Shown: positions 52,823 to 61,686 of the stretch, piece after piece
Layout: the number at the start of each line of letters is the position of its first letter
Numbering within the stretch: position 1 is the stretch's first letter
Assembly (NCBI RefSeq): GCF_900078705.1
Contig: NZ_FKIF01000009.1
Location: 248,001 to 312,000 of the forward strand
DNA from: Bordetella ansorpii
GTDB lineage: Bacteria; Pseudomonadota; Gammaproteobacteria; Burkholderiales; Burkholderiaceae_B
Direction of reading: 5' to 3'
Length of the DNA stretch: 64,000 nucleotides
Notes under the pieces: generated by a model
Seen by the model: the letters and a program-made list of their open reading frames with translations, nothing else
Told to the model about the DNA's origin: nothing
Database searches by the model: none
Made by a program: the position numbers and the translations under genes

Positions 52823-53854
52823 TCAGTCCTCCAGCAGCACGGGTTCGCGGCGCAGCACGGAATGCATGAACGGCAATTGCAACAGCAGTTGCTTCATCCC
52901 ATCCAGGTCCAGCCGCTGCGTGTTGTGCGAGTTGTAATCCTCCGCCATCGAGATGCGGCGCTCGCCCTGCTCGACGAACTTGCTGTAGTTCAGGTCGCGC
53001 AGATCCGGCGGTACGCGGAAATAGCGCCCCTCATCCCGCGCGGACACGCACTCTTCCCGGCTGAGCAGTGCCTCGTAGAGCTTCTCGCCATGCCGCGTGC
53101 CGATGACGTCGATGGGGTGGTCGGGGCACTCCATCAACTCGGAGATGGCGCGCGCCAGCACGCCGACAGTGGCCGCCGGCGCCTTCTGGACGAAGATGTC
53201 GCCATTGCCGCCATGCGTGAACGCGTATAGCACCAGTTCGACGGCATCCTCCAGCGTCATCATGAAGCGCGTCATCGACGGGTCGGTGATGGTGATGGGC
53301 TTGCCCTGGCGGATCTGCTGCACGAACAGCGGAATCACCGAGCCGCGCGACGCCATCACGTTGCCATAGCGCGTGCCGCAGATCGTCGTCGCGCCGTCCA
53401 GGTGACGAGACTTGGCCACCATGACCTTCTCCATCATGGCCTTGGACGTGCCCATGGCGTTGATGGGATAGACCGCCTTGTCCGTGCTCAGGCACACCAC
53501 CCGGCCCACCCCGTTGGCGATGGACGCCTCCAGTACGTTCTCGGTGCCCAGCACGTTGGTCTTGACGGCCTCCATGGGATGGAACTCGCAGGAAGGCACC
53601 TGCTTGAGCGCGGCGGCATGGAAAAGGAAGTCCACGCCGCGCAGGGCGTTGCTCACGCTGGCATAGTCGCGCACGTCGCCGATGTAGAACTTGAGGCGGG
53701 AATGCGCATAGCGCTTGCGCAGATCATCCTGCTTCTTCTCGTCGCGGCTGAAGACGCGGATCTCGCGCACGTCGGCATCGAGGAATCTGCGCAGCACGGC
53801 TTGGCCGAAGGAACCGGTACCACCGGTGATCATGAGAGTCTTGCCGGTCAACAT
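52823..53854 (-). CDS. UDP-GlcNAc 4,6-dehydratase/5-epimerase (FnlA/WbjB/CapE-like)
   Basis: A 343-residue SDR. The nucleotide fold is LMITGGTGSFGQAVLRRFLD. The active site STDKAVYPINAMGTSKAM has Met-x3-Lys in place of Tyr-x3-Lys, as in CapE and WbpM. It converts UDP-GlcNAc to a 4-keto-6-deoxy-L-sugar, the first step to UDP-L-FucNAc. It heads the fnlA-fnlB-fnlC run and lies 36 bases downstream of the aminotransferase gene. Confidence 0.9.
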   Translation of the reverse strand: MLTGKTLMITGGTGSFGQAVLRRFLDADVREIRVFSRDEKKQDDLRKRYAHSRLKFYIGDVRDYASVSNALRGVDFLFHAAALKQVPSCEFHPMEAVKTNVLGTENVLEASIANGVGRVVCLSTDKAVYPINAMGTSKAMMEKVMVAKSRHLDGATTICGTRYGNVMASRGSVIPLFVQQIRQGKPITITDPSMTRFMMTLEDAVELVLYAFTHGGNGDIFVQKAPAATVGVLARAISELMECPDHPIDVIGTRHGEKLYEALLSREECVSARDEGRYFRVPPDLRDLNYSKFVEQGERRISMAEDYNSHNTQRLDLDGMKQLLLQLPFMHSVLRREPVLLED

Positions 53855-53890
53855 GCTTGGGTTTCCAGGGAAGAAAGGGGCGTGGGGCGG

Positions 53891-55093
53891 CTAGGCCGCA
53901 TGTGCCGACAGGCCGGGATCCGCCGAAGCCTGCGCAAGCACCTCGTCCAGCACGGCGGCCATGCGATCCATCTGCGCCGGCGTGATGGTGGGATGCACGA
54001 GAAACATGAGACTGGTCTGGCCCAGCAGGCGCGCGTTGGGCAACGGCTGGGCTGGGCGCACGTCCGAGGCGTCGAACGCCCGCTCCAGGTAGACCTCGGC
54101 ACACGAGCCCTGGTAGCAGGGAATGCCGCGGGCGTTGATCGCCTCGATGACGCGGTCACGGCTCCAGCCCGGCGCAAGCTGCTCCGGGCGAATGAACAGA
54201 TAATGCTTGTAGGCCGCATGCACGATGTCGTCGGGAACACGTGGCACGCGCACGGCGGCGTGGCGTTCGGCCACCTCGTTCAAGCGGGCGGCGTGCGCCT
54301 GCCGGCGCGCCGTCCAGTACGCCATGCGCTGCAACTGCAGCCGGCCGATGACGGCCTGAACTTCGAGCATTCGCGCATTGGTGCCGAACGTGTCGTGCAC
54401 CCAGCGGAATCCCGGCGGATGCTCACGGCGATAGACGGCATCCCAGCTCTTGCCATGGTCCTTGTACGACCACATCGCGGACCACCAGGCTTCGTTGTCC
54501 GTCGTCACCATGCCGCCCTCGCCGCCCGTCGTCATGATCTTGTCCTGGCAGAAAGACCACGCGGCGATATGGCCCAGCGCGCCGACCGACCGGCCCCTAT
54601 AGCGCGCGCCATGCGCCTGGGCGCAGTCCTCGATCACGTACAGGTCGTGGCGCCGGGCCAGCGCCATGATCGGATCCATGTCGCAGGGCCAACCGGCCAG
54701 GTGGACGCACAGCACCGCTCGCGTGCGCGGCGTGAGCGCCGCCTCGATGCTTTGCGCCGTGATGTTCTGGCTTTCCAGATCGACGTCGGCGAATACCGGC
54801 CGCGCCCCCGCATTGACGATGCTCGATACCGACGCCAGGAAGGTACGCGGCGTCACGATGACCTCGTCGCCGGGCCCGATCTGCAGCGCCTTGAAAGCGA
54901 TGTCCAGCGCCAGCGTGCCGTTGGCCAGCGCGACCGCGTGGCGCGTATCCGTCCACGCGGCGAATTCACGCTCGAACTCCCGGCATTCGACGCCGGTCCA
55001 GTAGTTGACCCGGTTGGACAGAATGACGCGGCGCACGGCGTCCGCCTCTTCTTCCGTAAAACTGGGCCAGGGGGAAAGCGTGGTATCAAGCAT
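53891..55093 (-). CDS. DegT/DnrJ/EryC1 PLP aminotransferase
   Basis: A 400-residue sugar aminotransferase. PLP-binding Lys185 is in AAWSFCQDKIMTTGGEGG. Other signature segments are VALANGTLALDIAFKAL and VIEDCAQAHGARYRGR. It transfers an amino group to C-4 (or C-3) of a keto-sugar nucleotide, here probably the 4-keto product of the WbpM/PglF-type enzyme, giving a UDP-4-amino-4,6-dideoxy-GlcNAc. Its start overlaps the sugar-transferase stop by 8 bases. It also resembles PglE and WecE-type enzymes. Confidence 0.9.
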   Translation of the reverse strand: MLDTTLSPWPSFTEEEADAVRRVILSNRVNYWTGVECREFEREFAAWTDTRHAVALANGTLALDIAFKALQIGPGDEVIVTPRTFLASVSSIVNAGARPVFADVDLESQNITAQSIEAALTPRTRAVLCVHLAGWPCDMDPIMALARRHDLYVIEDCAQAHGARYRGRSVGALGHIAAWSFCQDKIMTTGGEGGMVTTDNEAWWSAMWSYKDHGKSWDAVYRREHPPGFRWVHDTFGTNARMLEVQAVIGRLQLQRMAYWTARRQAHAARLNEVAERHAAVRVPRVPDDIVHAAYKHYLFIRPEQLAPGWSRDRVIEAINARGIPCYQGSCAEVYLERAFDASDVRPAQPLPNARLLGQTSLMFLVHPTITPAQMDRMAAVLDEVLAQASADPGLSAHAA

Positions 55094-55742
55094 CGGGGTA
55101 CTCCGGGCGCCGGTCGGCGCGGACTTCGTGGGACGGGACGGCAGCGCCCTGCTGCTCGCCTTGGAAGGGGGGCATCGTGGCGCTACCGTGGGCGCTGATG
55201 CCCTGACGGCGCAGCACCTTTCCCAGCGTCAGCCAGAGAATGCGCAGATCCAGCGCCAACGATCGATGGTCGACGTACCAGACGTCCATCTCGAAACGTT
55301 CCGGCCACGCCACGGCATTCCTGCCGTTGACCTGCGCCCACCCGGTGATGCCCGGACGCACCTCGTGGCGTCGGCGCTGCTGCGCCGAATAAAGCGGCAG
55401 ATAGGCCGGCAACAGCGGCCGCGGCCCCACCAGGCTCATGTCGCCACGCAGCACGTTCCACAGCTCGGGCAATTCGTCCAGGCTGGAACTGCGCAGCAGG
55501 CGTCCGACGCGCGTCATGCGTTGCGCATCGGGCAACGGCCGGCCTTCTGCGTCGCAGGCGTCCCGCATGGTGCGGAACTTGAGCATCTCGAACAGTGCGC
55601 CGTCCCGGCCGGGGCGTGCCTGCCTGAACAGCACCGGGCGCCCCAGCGACACCCTCACCACCAGGGCGGCAGTCAGCAGGACGGGGCTCAACGACAACAA
55701 TGCCAACAACGCCAGGACGACGTCCAGGGTACGCTTGATCAC
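55086..55742 (-). CDS. initiating sugar-phosphate transferase (PglC/WcaJ small type)
   Basis: A 218-residue bacterial sugar transferase. One N-terminal hydrophobic segment (VVLALLALLSLSPVLLTAAL) is followed by the catalytic domain: FEMLKFRTMRDACD, SSLDELPELWNVLRGDMSL, VGPRPLLPAYLPL. It moves a sugar-1-phosphate to undecaprenyl phosphate, the first step of repeat-unit assembly. Size and lack of extra helices fit the PglC type, which uses diNAcBac or FucNAc4N. The GTG start at 55742 overlaps the previous stop (GTGA). Confidence 0.9.
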   Translation of the reverse strand: MIKRTLDVVLALLALLSLSPVLLTAALVVRVSLGRPVLFRQARPGRDGALFEMLKFRTMRDACDAEGRPLPDAQRMTRVGRLLRSSSLDELPELWNVLRGDMSLVGPRPLLPAYLPLYSAQQRRRHEVRPGITGWAQVNGRNAVAWPERFEMDVWYVDHRSLALDLRILWLTLGKVLRRQGISAHGSATMPPFQGEQQGAAVPSHEVRADRRPEYPDA

Positions 55743-57697
55743 GATGAGGCTTCCAGTCGCTGCAACAGGGGCGCGGGGCTGACGGCCGGCGCGCCCGCGG
55801 ACCGTACCGTCGCAGCGGGCTCGTGGCGCGACGCCGCCAAGAATGGTGAATAGGGCGTGAACTCGTCGACCAGGGCCTGCAGCGCCTGCAACATGGCCAG
55901 CGTCGACGCCCCCTCGCACGCCGCCATCAGCGTCCGCAGCCGCCCGCGCAGCACGTCCAGCGGCAGGAAGTGCTCGTGCGAGCACAGAATGCGGGGATGC
56001 TCGCTGGGTTCGGCCGATTCGCCGATCAACAGTTCTTCGTAGAGCTTTTCACCCTGGCGCAGGCCCGTGATGCGTATCTCGATGCCGCCACTGGCGCGCG
56101 GCGCGCCCCGCACCGTCATGCCCGACAACTGGATCATCGTGCGCGCCAGGTCCAGCACCCGCACCGGCTCGCCCATGTCGAGCACGAATACGTCGCCACC
56201 ACTGGCCATCGCGCCGGCCTGGATCACCAGTTGCGCCGCTTCGGGGATCAACATGAAGTAGCGAGTCACGTCCGGGTGCGTGACGGTGAGGGGACCGCCC
56301 CGTCGCAATTGCTCACGGAACAGCGGCACGACAGATCCCGACGAGCCCAGCACGTTGCCGAAGCGCACCATGCTGAACACCGTCTTCATCCCCGGCTGCG
56401 CCGCCATCGCCTGGAATACCAGCTCGCTGGCACGCTTGCTGGCGCCCATCACGTTGGTCGGACGCACGGCTTTGTCGGTCGATACCAGCACGCAGGTGGC
56501 GACGCCGCACCGAGCCGCTGCCTGGGCCACCACCCATGCACTGTGCACGTTGTTGCGGATACCCTGGGCGATGTTCGCCTCGACCATGGGGACGTGCTTG
56601 TAAGCCGCGGCGTGATAGACCGTATCGATGCGATGCTCGGTCAGTATCTGCTCGACCAGCGATTGCACGCACGCCGAGCCGAGCACCGTCACGATGCGCT
56701 GGTCCGGCCACCGGTTGCGCAGTTCCCGTTCGATCTCGTAAAGGGCGTATTCGGAGTGATCGAGCAGCACCAGCACGCTGGGGCTCAGGCCCAGGATCTG
56801 GCGGCAAAGCTCGCTGCCGATCGACCCTCCGGCGCCCGTGACCAGCACGCCCTTGGCGGCCACGCAGCGCGCAAAAAGATCCTGGCGCGGCGCGATCGGA
56901 CGGCGGCCCAGGAGGTCTTCCAGCGCGACCTCCCGGACGGACTGAGGCGACACCGGCGCATTGGCGGCCTCGGCCAGCGTGGGAAGCGTGCGAACCGGCA
57001 TCGATACGCCGTTGAGCAGCCGGTAGATTTCGCGCAGCCGCTCGGCTGGCGCGGAGGGCATGGCGAGAATGACCTGCTCCACGCCGAGATCGGCGCGCAG
57101 GCTCAGAAACTGCGACAAGGCAAGGATGCGCAGCCCGGCCAGCGAGCGTCTGTACAGTTCTCCATTGTCATCGATGAAAGCGATGGGCCGGTAGACCTCG
57201 CTGGCGCGCATTGCCGTGACCAATTCGAAGCCCGCGCGACCTGCGCCGTAGATCGCCACGCGCATCCTGCGCGGCTGGCGGCTGCCCATGACGCGCAGGT
57301 ACTTGCCGGCGCCGAACCGCGACAGCACCAGATAGCAAAACACGCTGGGCACCAGCACGGGAATCCTGCTGCGCAGGGAGACGAGATCGGCCGCGGCATA
57401 GCTGACCAGCAGGGCCTCGATGCCGAAAGCGGCGGCGCCCAGCGCTGCCGCGCGCAGGAAGCGGGCATCAACGAATCGCACCAGTTGCGTGTACAGACCG
57501 CAGGCGGACAGAATGGGCAACGTGAACACGGCCAGCAACGCCTGAGTCCCCCATCCCGTCGCGTCCAGGACCGCTTCCGGACGCGCCGACGCCAGGTACA
57601 AGCACACCGTCAGGGCAACGAAATCGGCCGCTAGCATCAGTGCCATCTTCTGCCAGCGCGACAGAGAGATCAGCCAGGAACTTGCCCGAAAAAACAT
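55739..57697 (-). CDS. WbpM/PglF-like UDP-sugar 4,6-dehydratase
   Basis: A 652-residue membrane protein. Four N-terminal helices (to about residue 125) anchor a CoA-binding-like domain and then an SDR dehydratase: VLVTGAGGSIGSELCRQ near residue 290 and VSTDKAVRPTNVMGASKRAS with Met-x3-Lys at the catalytic site, as in WbpM. It forms UDP-4-keto-6-deoxy-GlcNAc, the substrate for the aminotransferase downstream. It is the first gene of the minus-strand operon, with two copies of the shared operator upstream (C1 and C2). Confidence 0.92.
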   Translation of the reverse strand: MFFRASSWLISLSRWQKMALMLAADFVALTVCLYLASARPEAVLDATGWGTQALLAVFTLPILSACGLYTQLVRFVDARFLRAAALGAAAFGIEALLVSYAAADLVSLRSRIPVLVPSVFCYLVLSRFGAGKYLRVMGSRQPRRMRVAIYGAGRAGFELVTAMRASEVYRPIAFIDDNGELYRRSLAGLRILALSQFLSLRADLGVEQVILAMPSAPAERLREIYRLLNGVSMPVRTLPTLAEAANAPVSPQSVREVALEDLLGRRPIAPRQDLFARCVAAKGVLVTGAGGSIGSELCRQILGLSPSVLVLLDHSEYALYEIERELRNRWPDQRIVTVLGSACVQSLVEQILTEHRIDTVYHAAAYKHVPMVEANIAQGIRNNVHSAWVVAQAAARCGVATCVLVSTDKAVRPTNVMGASKRASELVFQAMAAQPGMKTVFSMVRFGNVLGSSGSVVPLFREQLRRGGPLTVTHPDVTRYFMLIPEAAQLVIQAGAMASGGDVFVLDMGEPVRVLDLARTMIQLSGMTVRGAPRASGGIEIRITGLRQGEKLYEELLIGESAEPSEHPRILCSHEHFLPLDVLRGRLRTLMAACEGASTLAMLQALQALVDEFTPYSPFLAASRHEPAATVRSAGAPAVSPAPLLQRLEASS

Positions 57698-57765
57698 ACC
57701 GCCTCACCCATGCCGAATTTTCTGCCAGGCAAGCTGGCGATCCTGGGACAATCAAGCATTCCGCC

Positions 57766-57781
57766 AAACACGTTTGTGTTT
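57766..57781 (-). promoter_or_regulatory. shared operator site C1 (minus-strand polysaccharide operon)
   Basis: AAACAC-GTTT-GTGTTT, a perfect 6-4-6 dyad that ends 69 bases upstream of the dehydratase start. On the minus strand its flank TTGAAAACACAAACGTG closely matches site B. Confidence 0.7.
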
Positions 57782-57790
57782 TCAATATTT

Positions 57791-57806
57791 AAACACAATT
57801 GTGTTT
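57791..57806 (-). promoter_or_regulatory. shared operator site C2 (minus-strand polysaccharide operon)
   Basis: AAACAC-AATT-GTGTTT, a perfect dyad 25 bases (centre to centre) upstream of C1. The spacing is about two and a half helical turns. Confidence 0.65.
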
Positions 57807-57809
57807 ATT

Positions 57810-57960
57810 TGAAAACTGTTTGGATTGCAAAGAAGGGATAAGCTGGCAGCGCCCTCATGCGCTTGCCCCAGACTCTGGGCAGGCAGCGGCTGCACGGGCG
57901 CGGCATCCTGCTGCCAGCGGTCCAGGCACCGTGGCGGCGCCTCGTGCGCGGTTAAAGTTG
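57810..57960. other. intergenic region beyond operator C2
   Basis: About 150 bases between C2 and the intron-like fragment. No gene is supported. Short Arg/Ala/Gly-rich frames on both strands look spurious. Confidence 0.35.
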
Positions 57961-57963
57961 CTG

Positions 57964-58060
57964 ATCGGCATAGGGGGCCGGCCATGAGGGCTGCGCCCCT
58001 TCCGCACCGCCCGGCATGCGGGTCCGCACCGGGCGGTTCGAGAGGTTGAGGTCAGGCGAG
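57964..58060 (-). mobile_element. group II intron 3'-end fragment (domain V-VI-like)
   Basis: On the minus strand, CGAACCGCCCGGTGCGGACC followed by CGCATGCCGGGCGGTGCGG forms a domain-V-like hairpin (58004-58040). A domain-VI-like segment ending CCCCCTATGCCGAT follows (57964-57982), with the hairpin and 3' end ordered as in bacterial group II introns. No reverse transcriptase frame is present, so only the terminal part survives. I judged this by remembered consensus patterns. Confidence 0.45.
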
Positions 58061-58220
58061 TCGGGGTAAGCCCAGGCGGTCGAACCATGCCACGGCCAGT
58101 ACGCTGCCCAGCAGCCTGCCGCTGTTGCGCCGGCCCGCGATCGGCTTCGCTTCGTTCGCCGTGATCTATTTACAAGGGGACTTGCACCCGCGGGAGCGCG
58201 CTCATGCTGAGCGCACCCCA

Positions 58221-58250
58221 AAAAAAAACCTTCCGGTTTCCCGGAAGGGT
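58221..58250 (-). terminator. rho-independent terminator of pnp
   Basis: CCTTCCGG pairs with CCGGAAGG around GAAA on the minus strand, followed by a run of eight T. It lies 49 bases after the pnp stop and stops transcription toward the polysaccharide island. Confidence 0.9.
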
Positions 58251-58298
58251 TCTTGGGTGCTGCAGGGACGTGCCGTGGGGCCCGCCCGTCGGCGGAGG

Positions 58299-60458
58299 TT
58301 ACTCGGCCTGGGGAGCCGCCTGGGGCGCGGCCTCAGCGGCCTGGGCCTGCTGTTGCTCGATGCCGCCGATGGCCTTGACGGACAGGCGCAGACGGCCCTT
58401 GTCGTCGGCCTCGATGATCTTGACGCGAACCGCCTGGCCGACCTTCAGCACGTCGTTGATGTTGGCGATGCGGTAGTTGGCGATTTCCGAGATGTGCAGC
58501 AGGCCGTCACGGCCCGGCAGCACTTGCACGATGGCGCCGAAGTCCAGCAGGCGCAGCACCGAGCCGTCATAGATCTGGCCCACTTCGACGTCGGCGGTCA
58601 GTTCGACGATGCGGCGCTGGGCCTCCTTGGCCTTGCTTTCGTCGACGCTGGCGATGACGATGGTGCCGTCGTCGGAGATGTCGATCTGCGTGCCGGTTTC
58701 CTCGGTCAGCGCGCGGATGGTGGCGCCGCCCTTGCCGATCACGTCACGGATCTTCTCGGGGTTGATCTTGATGGTCAGCATGCGCGGCGCGAAGGCCGAC
58801 AGCTCGCCACGCGATTCGGCCAGGGCTTCGCGCATCTTGCCCAGGATGTGCAGGCGGCCTTCGCGCGCCTGCTCCAGGGCCACCTGCATGATTTCCTTGG
58901 TGATGCCCTGGATCTTGATGTCCATCTGCAGCGCGGTGATGCCGTTGTCGGTGCCCGCAACCTTGAAGTCCATGTCGCCCAGGTGATCCTCGTCGCCCAG
59001 GATGTCGGTCAGCACGGCGAACTTGCCGTTGTCCAGGATCAGGCCCATGGCCACGCCGGCCACGTGATCCTTCAGCGGAACACCGGCGTCCATCATGGCC
59101 AGCGAGCCGCCGCACACCGAAGCCATCGACGACGAGCCGTTGGATTCGGTGATTTCGGAGACCAGGCGGATGGTGTACTGGAAGTCTTCCGGCGCCGGCA
59201 AGAGCGAGACCAGCGAGCGCTTGGCCAGGCGGCCGTGGCCGATTTCGCGGCGCTTCGGCACGCCGATGCGGCCCGTTTCGCCGGTGGCGAAGGGGGGCAT
59301 GTTGTAGTGCAGCATGAAGCGGTCACGGTACTCGCCCATGAGCGCGTCGATGATCTGCTCGTCCTGCTTGGTGCCCAGCGTGGCGACCACCAGGGCCTGC
59401 GTTTCGCCGCGGGTGAACAGGGCGCTGCCGTGCGCACGGGGCAGCACGCCCAGGCGGACGCTGATCGGGCGGACGGTACGGGTGTCGCGGCCGTCGATGC
59501 GGGGCTCGCCGTTCAGGATCTGGCCACGCACGATGCGGGCTTCCATGTCGAACAGGACGTTGTCGACGGCGACGCCATCGGGAGCGACCTGGCCGGCGGT
59601 GGCGGCCTGCTCGGCCAGCTTGGCGTGCACGTCGGCGTAGACTTCACGCAGCTTGGTGGTGCGAGCCTGCTTCTCGCGGATCTGGTAGGCGGCGACCAGG
59701 CCTTCCTGGGCGGCGGCCGACACGGCGGCGATCAGCGATTCGTTCTTGGCGGCGGGCTGCCAGTCCCAGTCGGGCTTGCCGGCTTCGCGCACCAGGTCAT
59801 GGATGACGTTGATGACGGTCTGCATCTGCTCGTGGCCGTAGACCACGCCGCCCAGCATCACTTCCTCGGACAACTGCTTGGCTTCGGATTCGACCATCAG
59901 CACGGCGGTTTCGGTGCCGGCGACGACCAGGTTCAGGTCCGACTCGTTGACCTGCGATGCGGTCGGGTTCAGGACGTACTGGCCGTTGATGTAGCCCACG
60001 CGCGCGGCGCCGATCGGGCCGTTGAAGGGGATGCCCGAGATGGCCAGCGCGGCCGAGGCGCCGATCATGGCGGCGATGTCGGGATCGATTTCCGGGTTGA
60101 CGGACAGCGTGTGCAGGACGACCTGCACATCGTTGTAGAACCCTTCGGGGAACAGCGGACGCAGCGGACGGTCGATCAGGCGCGACGTCAGGGTTTCTTT
60201 CTCGGAGGGCTTGCCTTCGCGCTTGAAGAAGCCGCCGGGGATGCGGCCCGCTGCGTAGGTCTTCTCGATGTAGTCGACGGTCAGCGGGAAGAAATCCTGG
60301 CCGGCCTTGGCCTTCTTGGCGGCCACGACGGTGGCCAGGACAACGGTATCCTCGATCGAGACCACGACGGCCCCGGATGCCTGGCGAGCGATCTCGCCGG
60401 TTTCCAGCGTGACCGTGTGCTGGCCGTACTGGAACGTTTTGGTGACTTTATTGAACAT
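58299..60458 (-). CDS. pnp: polynucleotide phosphorylase
   Basis: A 719-residue 3'-5' exoribonuclease of the RNA degradosome. There are two RNase PH domains: residues 1-210, with [20 protein letters not shown] and [20 protein letters not shown], and the catalytic half 310-540 ([40 protein letters not shown]). A KH domain follows ([20 protein letters not shown]), then an S1 domain ([20 protein letters not shown]). The C-terminus ends with a Gln/Ala-rich tail. ATG 60458 is the family start. It lies downstream of rpsO with a terminator/processing hairpin between. Confidence 0.98.
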   Translation of the reverse strand: MFNKVTKTFQYGQHTVTLETGEIARQASGAVVVSIEDTVVLATVVAAKKAKAGQDFFPLTVDYIEKTYAAGRIPGGFFKREGKPSEKETLTSRLIDRPLRPLFPEGFYNDVQVVLHTLSVNPEIDPDIAAMIGASAALAISGIPFNGPIGAARVGYINGQYVLNPTASQVNESDLNLVVAGTETAVLMVESEAKQLSEEVMLGGVVYGHEQMQTVINVIHDLVREAGKPDWDWQPAAKNESLIAAVSAAAQEGLVAAYQIREKQARTTKLREVYADVHAKLAEQAATAGQVAPDGVAVDNVLFDMEARIVRGQILNGEPRIDGRDTRTVRPISVRLGVLPRAHGSALFTRGETQALVVATLGTKQDEQIIDALMGEYRDRFMLHYNMPPFATGETGRIGVPKRREIGHGRLAKRSLVSLLPAPEDFQYTIRLVSEITESNGSSSMASVCGGSLAMMDAGVPLKDHVAGVAMGLILDNGKFAVLTDILGDEDHLGDMDFKVAGTDNGITALQMDIKIQGITKEIMQVALEQAREGRLHILGKMREALAESRGELSAFAPRMLTIKINPEKIRDVIGKGGATIRALTEETGTQIDISDDGTIVIASVDESKAKEAQRRIVELTADVEVGQIYDGSVLRLLDFGAIVQVLPGRDGLLHISEIANYRIANINDVLKVGQAVRVKIIEADDKGRLRLSVKAIGGIEQQQAQAAEAAPQAAPQAE

Positions 60459-60483
60459 GACGGATATCCCTTGCAAATAAAAA

Positions 60484-60520
60484 ACCGTGGCCGCCGCGAT
60501 GACATCGCGGCGACCACGGT
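60484..60520 (-). terminator. rpsO-pnp intergenic hairpin
   Basis: A stem of about 18 bp with one mismatch (ACCGTGGTCGCCGCGATG on the minus strand) and a tight loop, followed by TTTTTTAT, lies between rpsO and pnp. It can act as an attenuating terminator and as a processing site, as known for the E. coli rpsO-pnp transcript. Confidence 0.75.
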
Positions 60521-60563
60521 TGCTATGGGGAGCCTATACCCCAAGGGGAGCCAGCCCCGTCGA

Positions 60564-60833
60564 TCACTTGCGCAGACCGAGTTTTTCGATCAGAGCGCGA
60601 TACGAATCGGGATTGCGGCCCTTGAGATAGTCGAGCAGTTTGCGGCGGCGGCTGACCATGCGCAGCAGACCGCGGCGCGAGTGGTGGTCCTTCATGTGTT
60701 CTTTGAAGTGACCGGTCAGTTCGTTGATACGGGCGGTGAGCAGGGCCACCTGAACTTCGGGGGAGCCGGTATCGCCTTGAGCGCGCTGGAATTGCGAGAC
60801 GATTTCAGACTTTTTGATGTCAGCGACAGACAT
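60564..60833 (-). CDS. rpsO: 30S ribosomal protein S15
   Basis: An 89-residue ribosomal protein S15, the standard length. It begins [20 protein letters not shown] and contains the signature [20 protein letters not shown] and [15 protein letters not shown]. It binds the 16S rRNA central domain. AGAGG precedes ATG 60833. It is the first gene of the rpsO-pnp unit; S15 may regulate its own translation as in other bacteria. Confidence 0.98.
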   Translation of the reverse strand: MSVADIKKSEIVSQFQRAQGDTGSPEVQVALLTARINELTGHFKEHMKDHHSRRGLLRMVSRRRKLLDYLKGRNPDSYRALIEKLGLRK

Positions 60834-61091
60834 TGATGACCTCTTCGGACATGCGGCAGGGCCGAGGCGCCCAGCCGTGGGTTGGCAATAACGTGTACGA
60901 CAAATGCACACTGCGTGGGCGTGCCCGACTACGGACACGCCATTCGAGAACAACGCGCTTCAACGCACGCCGTTCAAACAACGATGCCCGACAACGTTCG
61001 TCGGGCAAAAAGCATTGTAGCCGATTCGCTAGAATGTCCCAAACTTGCCGTGCCATCCGCGCCCGGCCAGTCGCTTCCAGGAGACAAGGCC

Positions 61092-61619
61092 ATGCTGCCC
61101 GTCCGTCTGCTTGCCCGCACCGCCGCGCTGACTCTCGGGTTTGCCGCCCTGAGCGCCTGCACCACGATGGTGCAAAACATCCCCCCTGGCTCGCCCATGG
61201 CCACCGCCGAAAGCCAGTATGGCCGGCCCAACTTCACCTGCGTCAAGCCCAATGGCGTCCAACGCGCCATCTGGACCCAGCAGCCGCTGGGCCAGTACGC
61301 CTGGGGCACCGACGTCACGCCCGATGGCCGCGTGGTCCGCATGGAATCCATCCTGACCGACGAGCACTTCAAGCTGCTGGCCGACGGCACCGAATGGACC
61401 GCCCAGCGCGTGCAGTGCGAATTCGGCCCGCCTGCCCGCGTCGAGGAAGTGGGCCTGCCCAGCGTGCGGGAAGTGGTGTGGTCGTACCGCTACCGCCAGG
61501 ACAGCGTCTGGAACTCGCTGATGTACGTCTACCTGGGCCGGGACGGCCAGCGCGTGACGCGCTTTCATCCCGGTCCCGATCCCATGTACGAAGACGACCG
61601 TTTCGGCTGGGGCTGGTAG
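61092..61619 (+). CDS. hypothetical outer-membrane lipoprotein
   Basis: A 175-residue lipoprotein: signal helix LLARTAALTLGFAALSAC with lipobox LSAC. The mature region contains a BamE/SmpA-like strand pattern (AESQYGRPNFTCVKPNGV, VWSYRYRQDSVWNSLMYVYL), suggesting a small two-repeat periplasmic fold, but I cannot assign a family firmly. AGGAGA lies 8 bases before the ATG at 61092. It is divergent from rpsO and convergent with pssA. Confidence 0.7.
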   Translation: MLPVRLLARTAALTLGFAALSACTTMVQNIPPGSPMATAESQYGRPNFTCVKPNGVQRAIWTQQPLGQYAWGTDVTPDGRVVRMESILTDEHFKLLADGTEWTAQRVQCEFGPPARVEEVGLPSVREVVWSYRYRQDSVWNSLMYVYLGRDGQRVTRFHPGPDPMYEDDRFGWGW

Positions 61620-61686
61620 ACAGGCAAGCGCCTGACGCAAACGGGGCCGCACCGGCGGCCCCGAGATCGATGCCCTGCCCCGGCGA

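Noticed and set aside
58125-60836. 903-codon open frame on the plus strand over pnp
   Set aside because: Antisense shadow of pnp caused by high GC content. The peptide is Gln/Asp/Gly/Val-rich and shows no domain.
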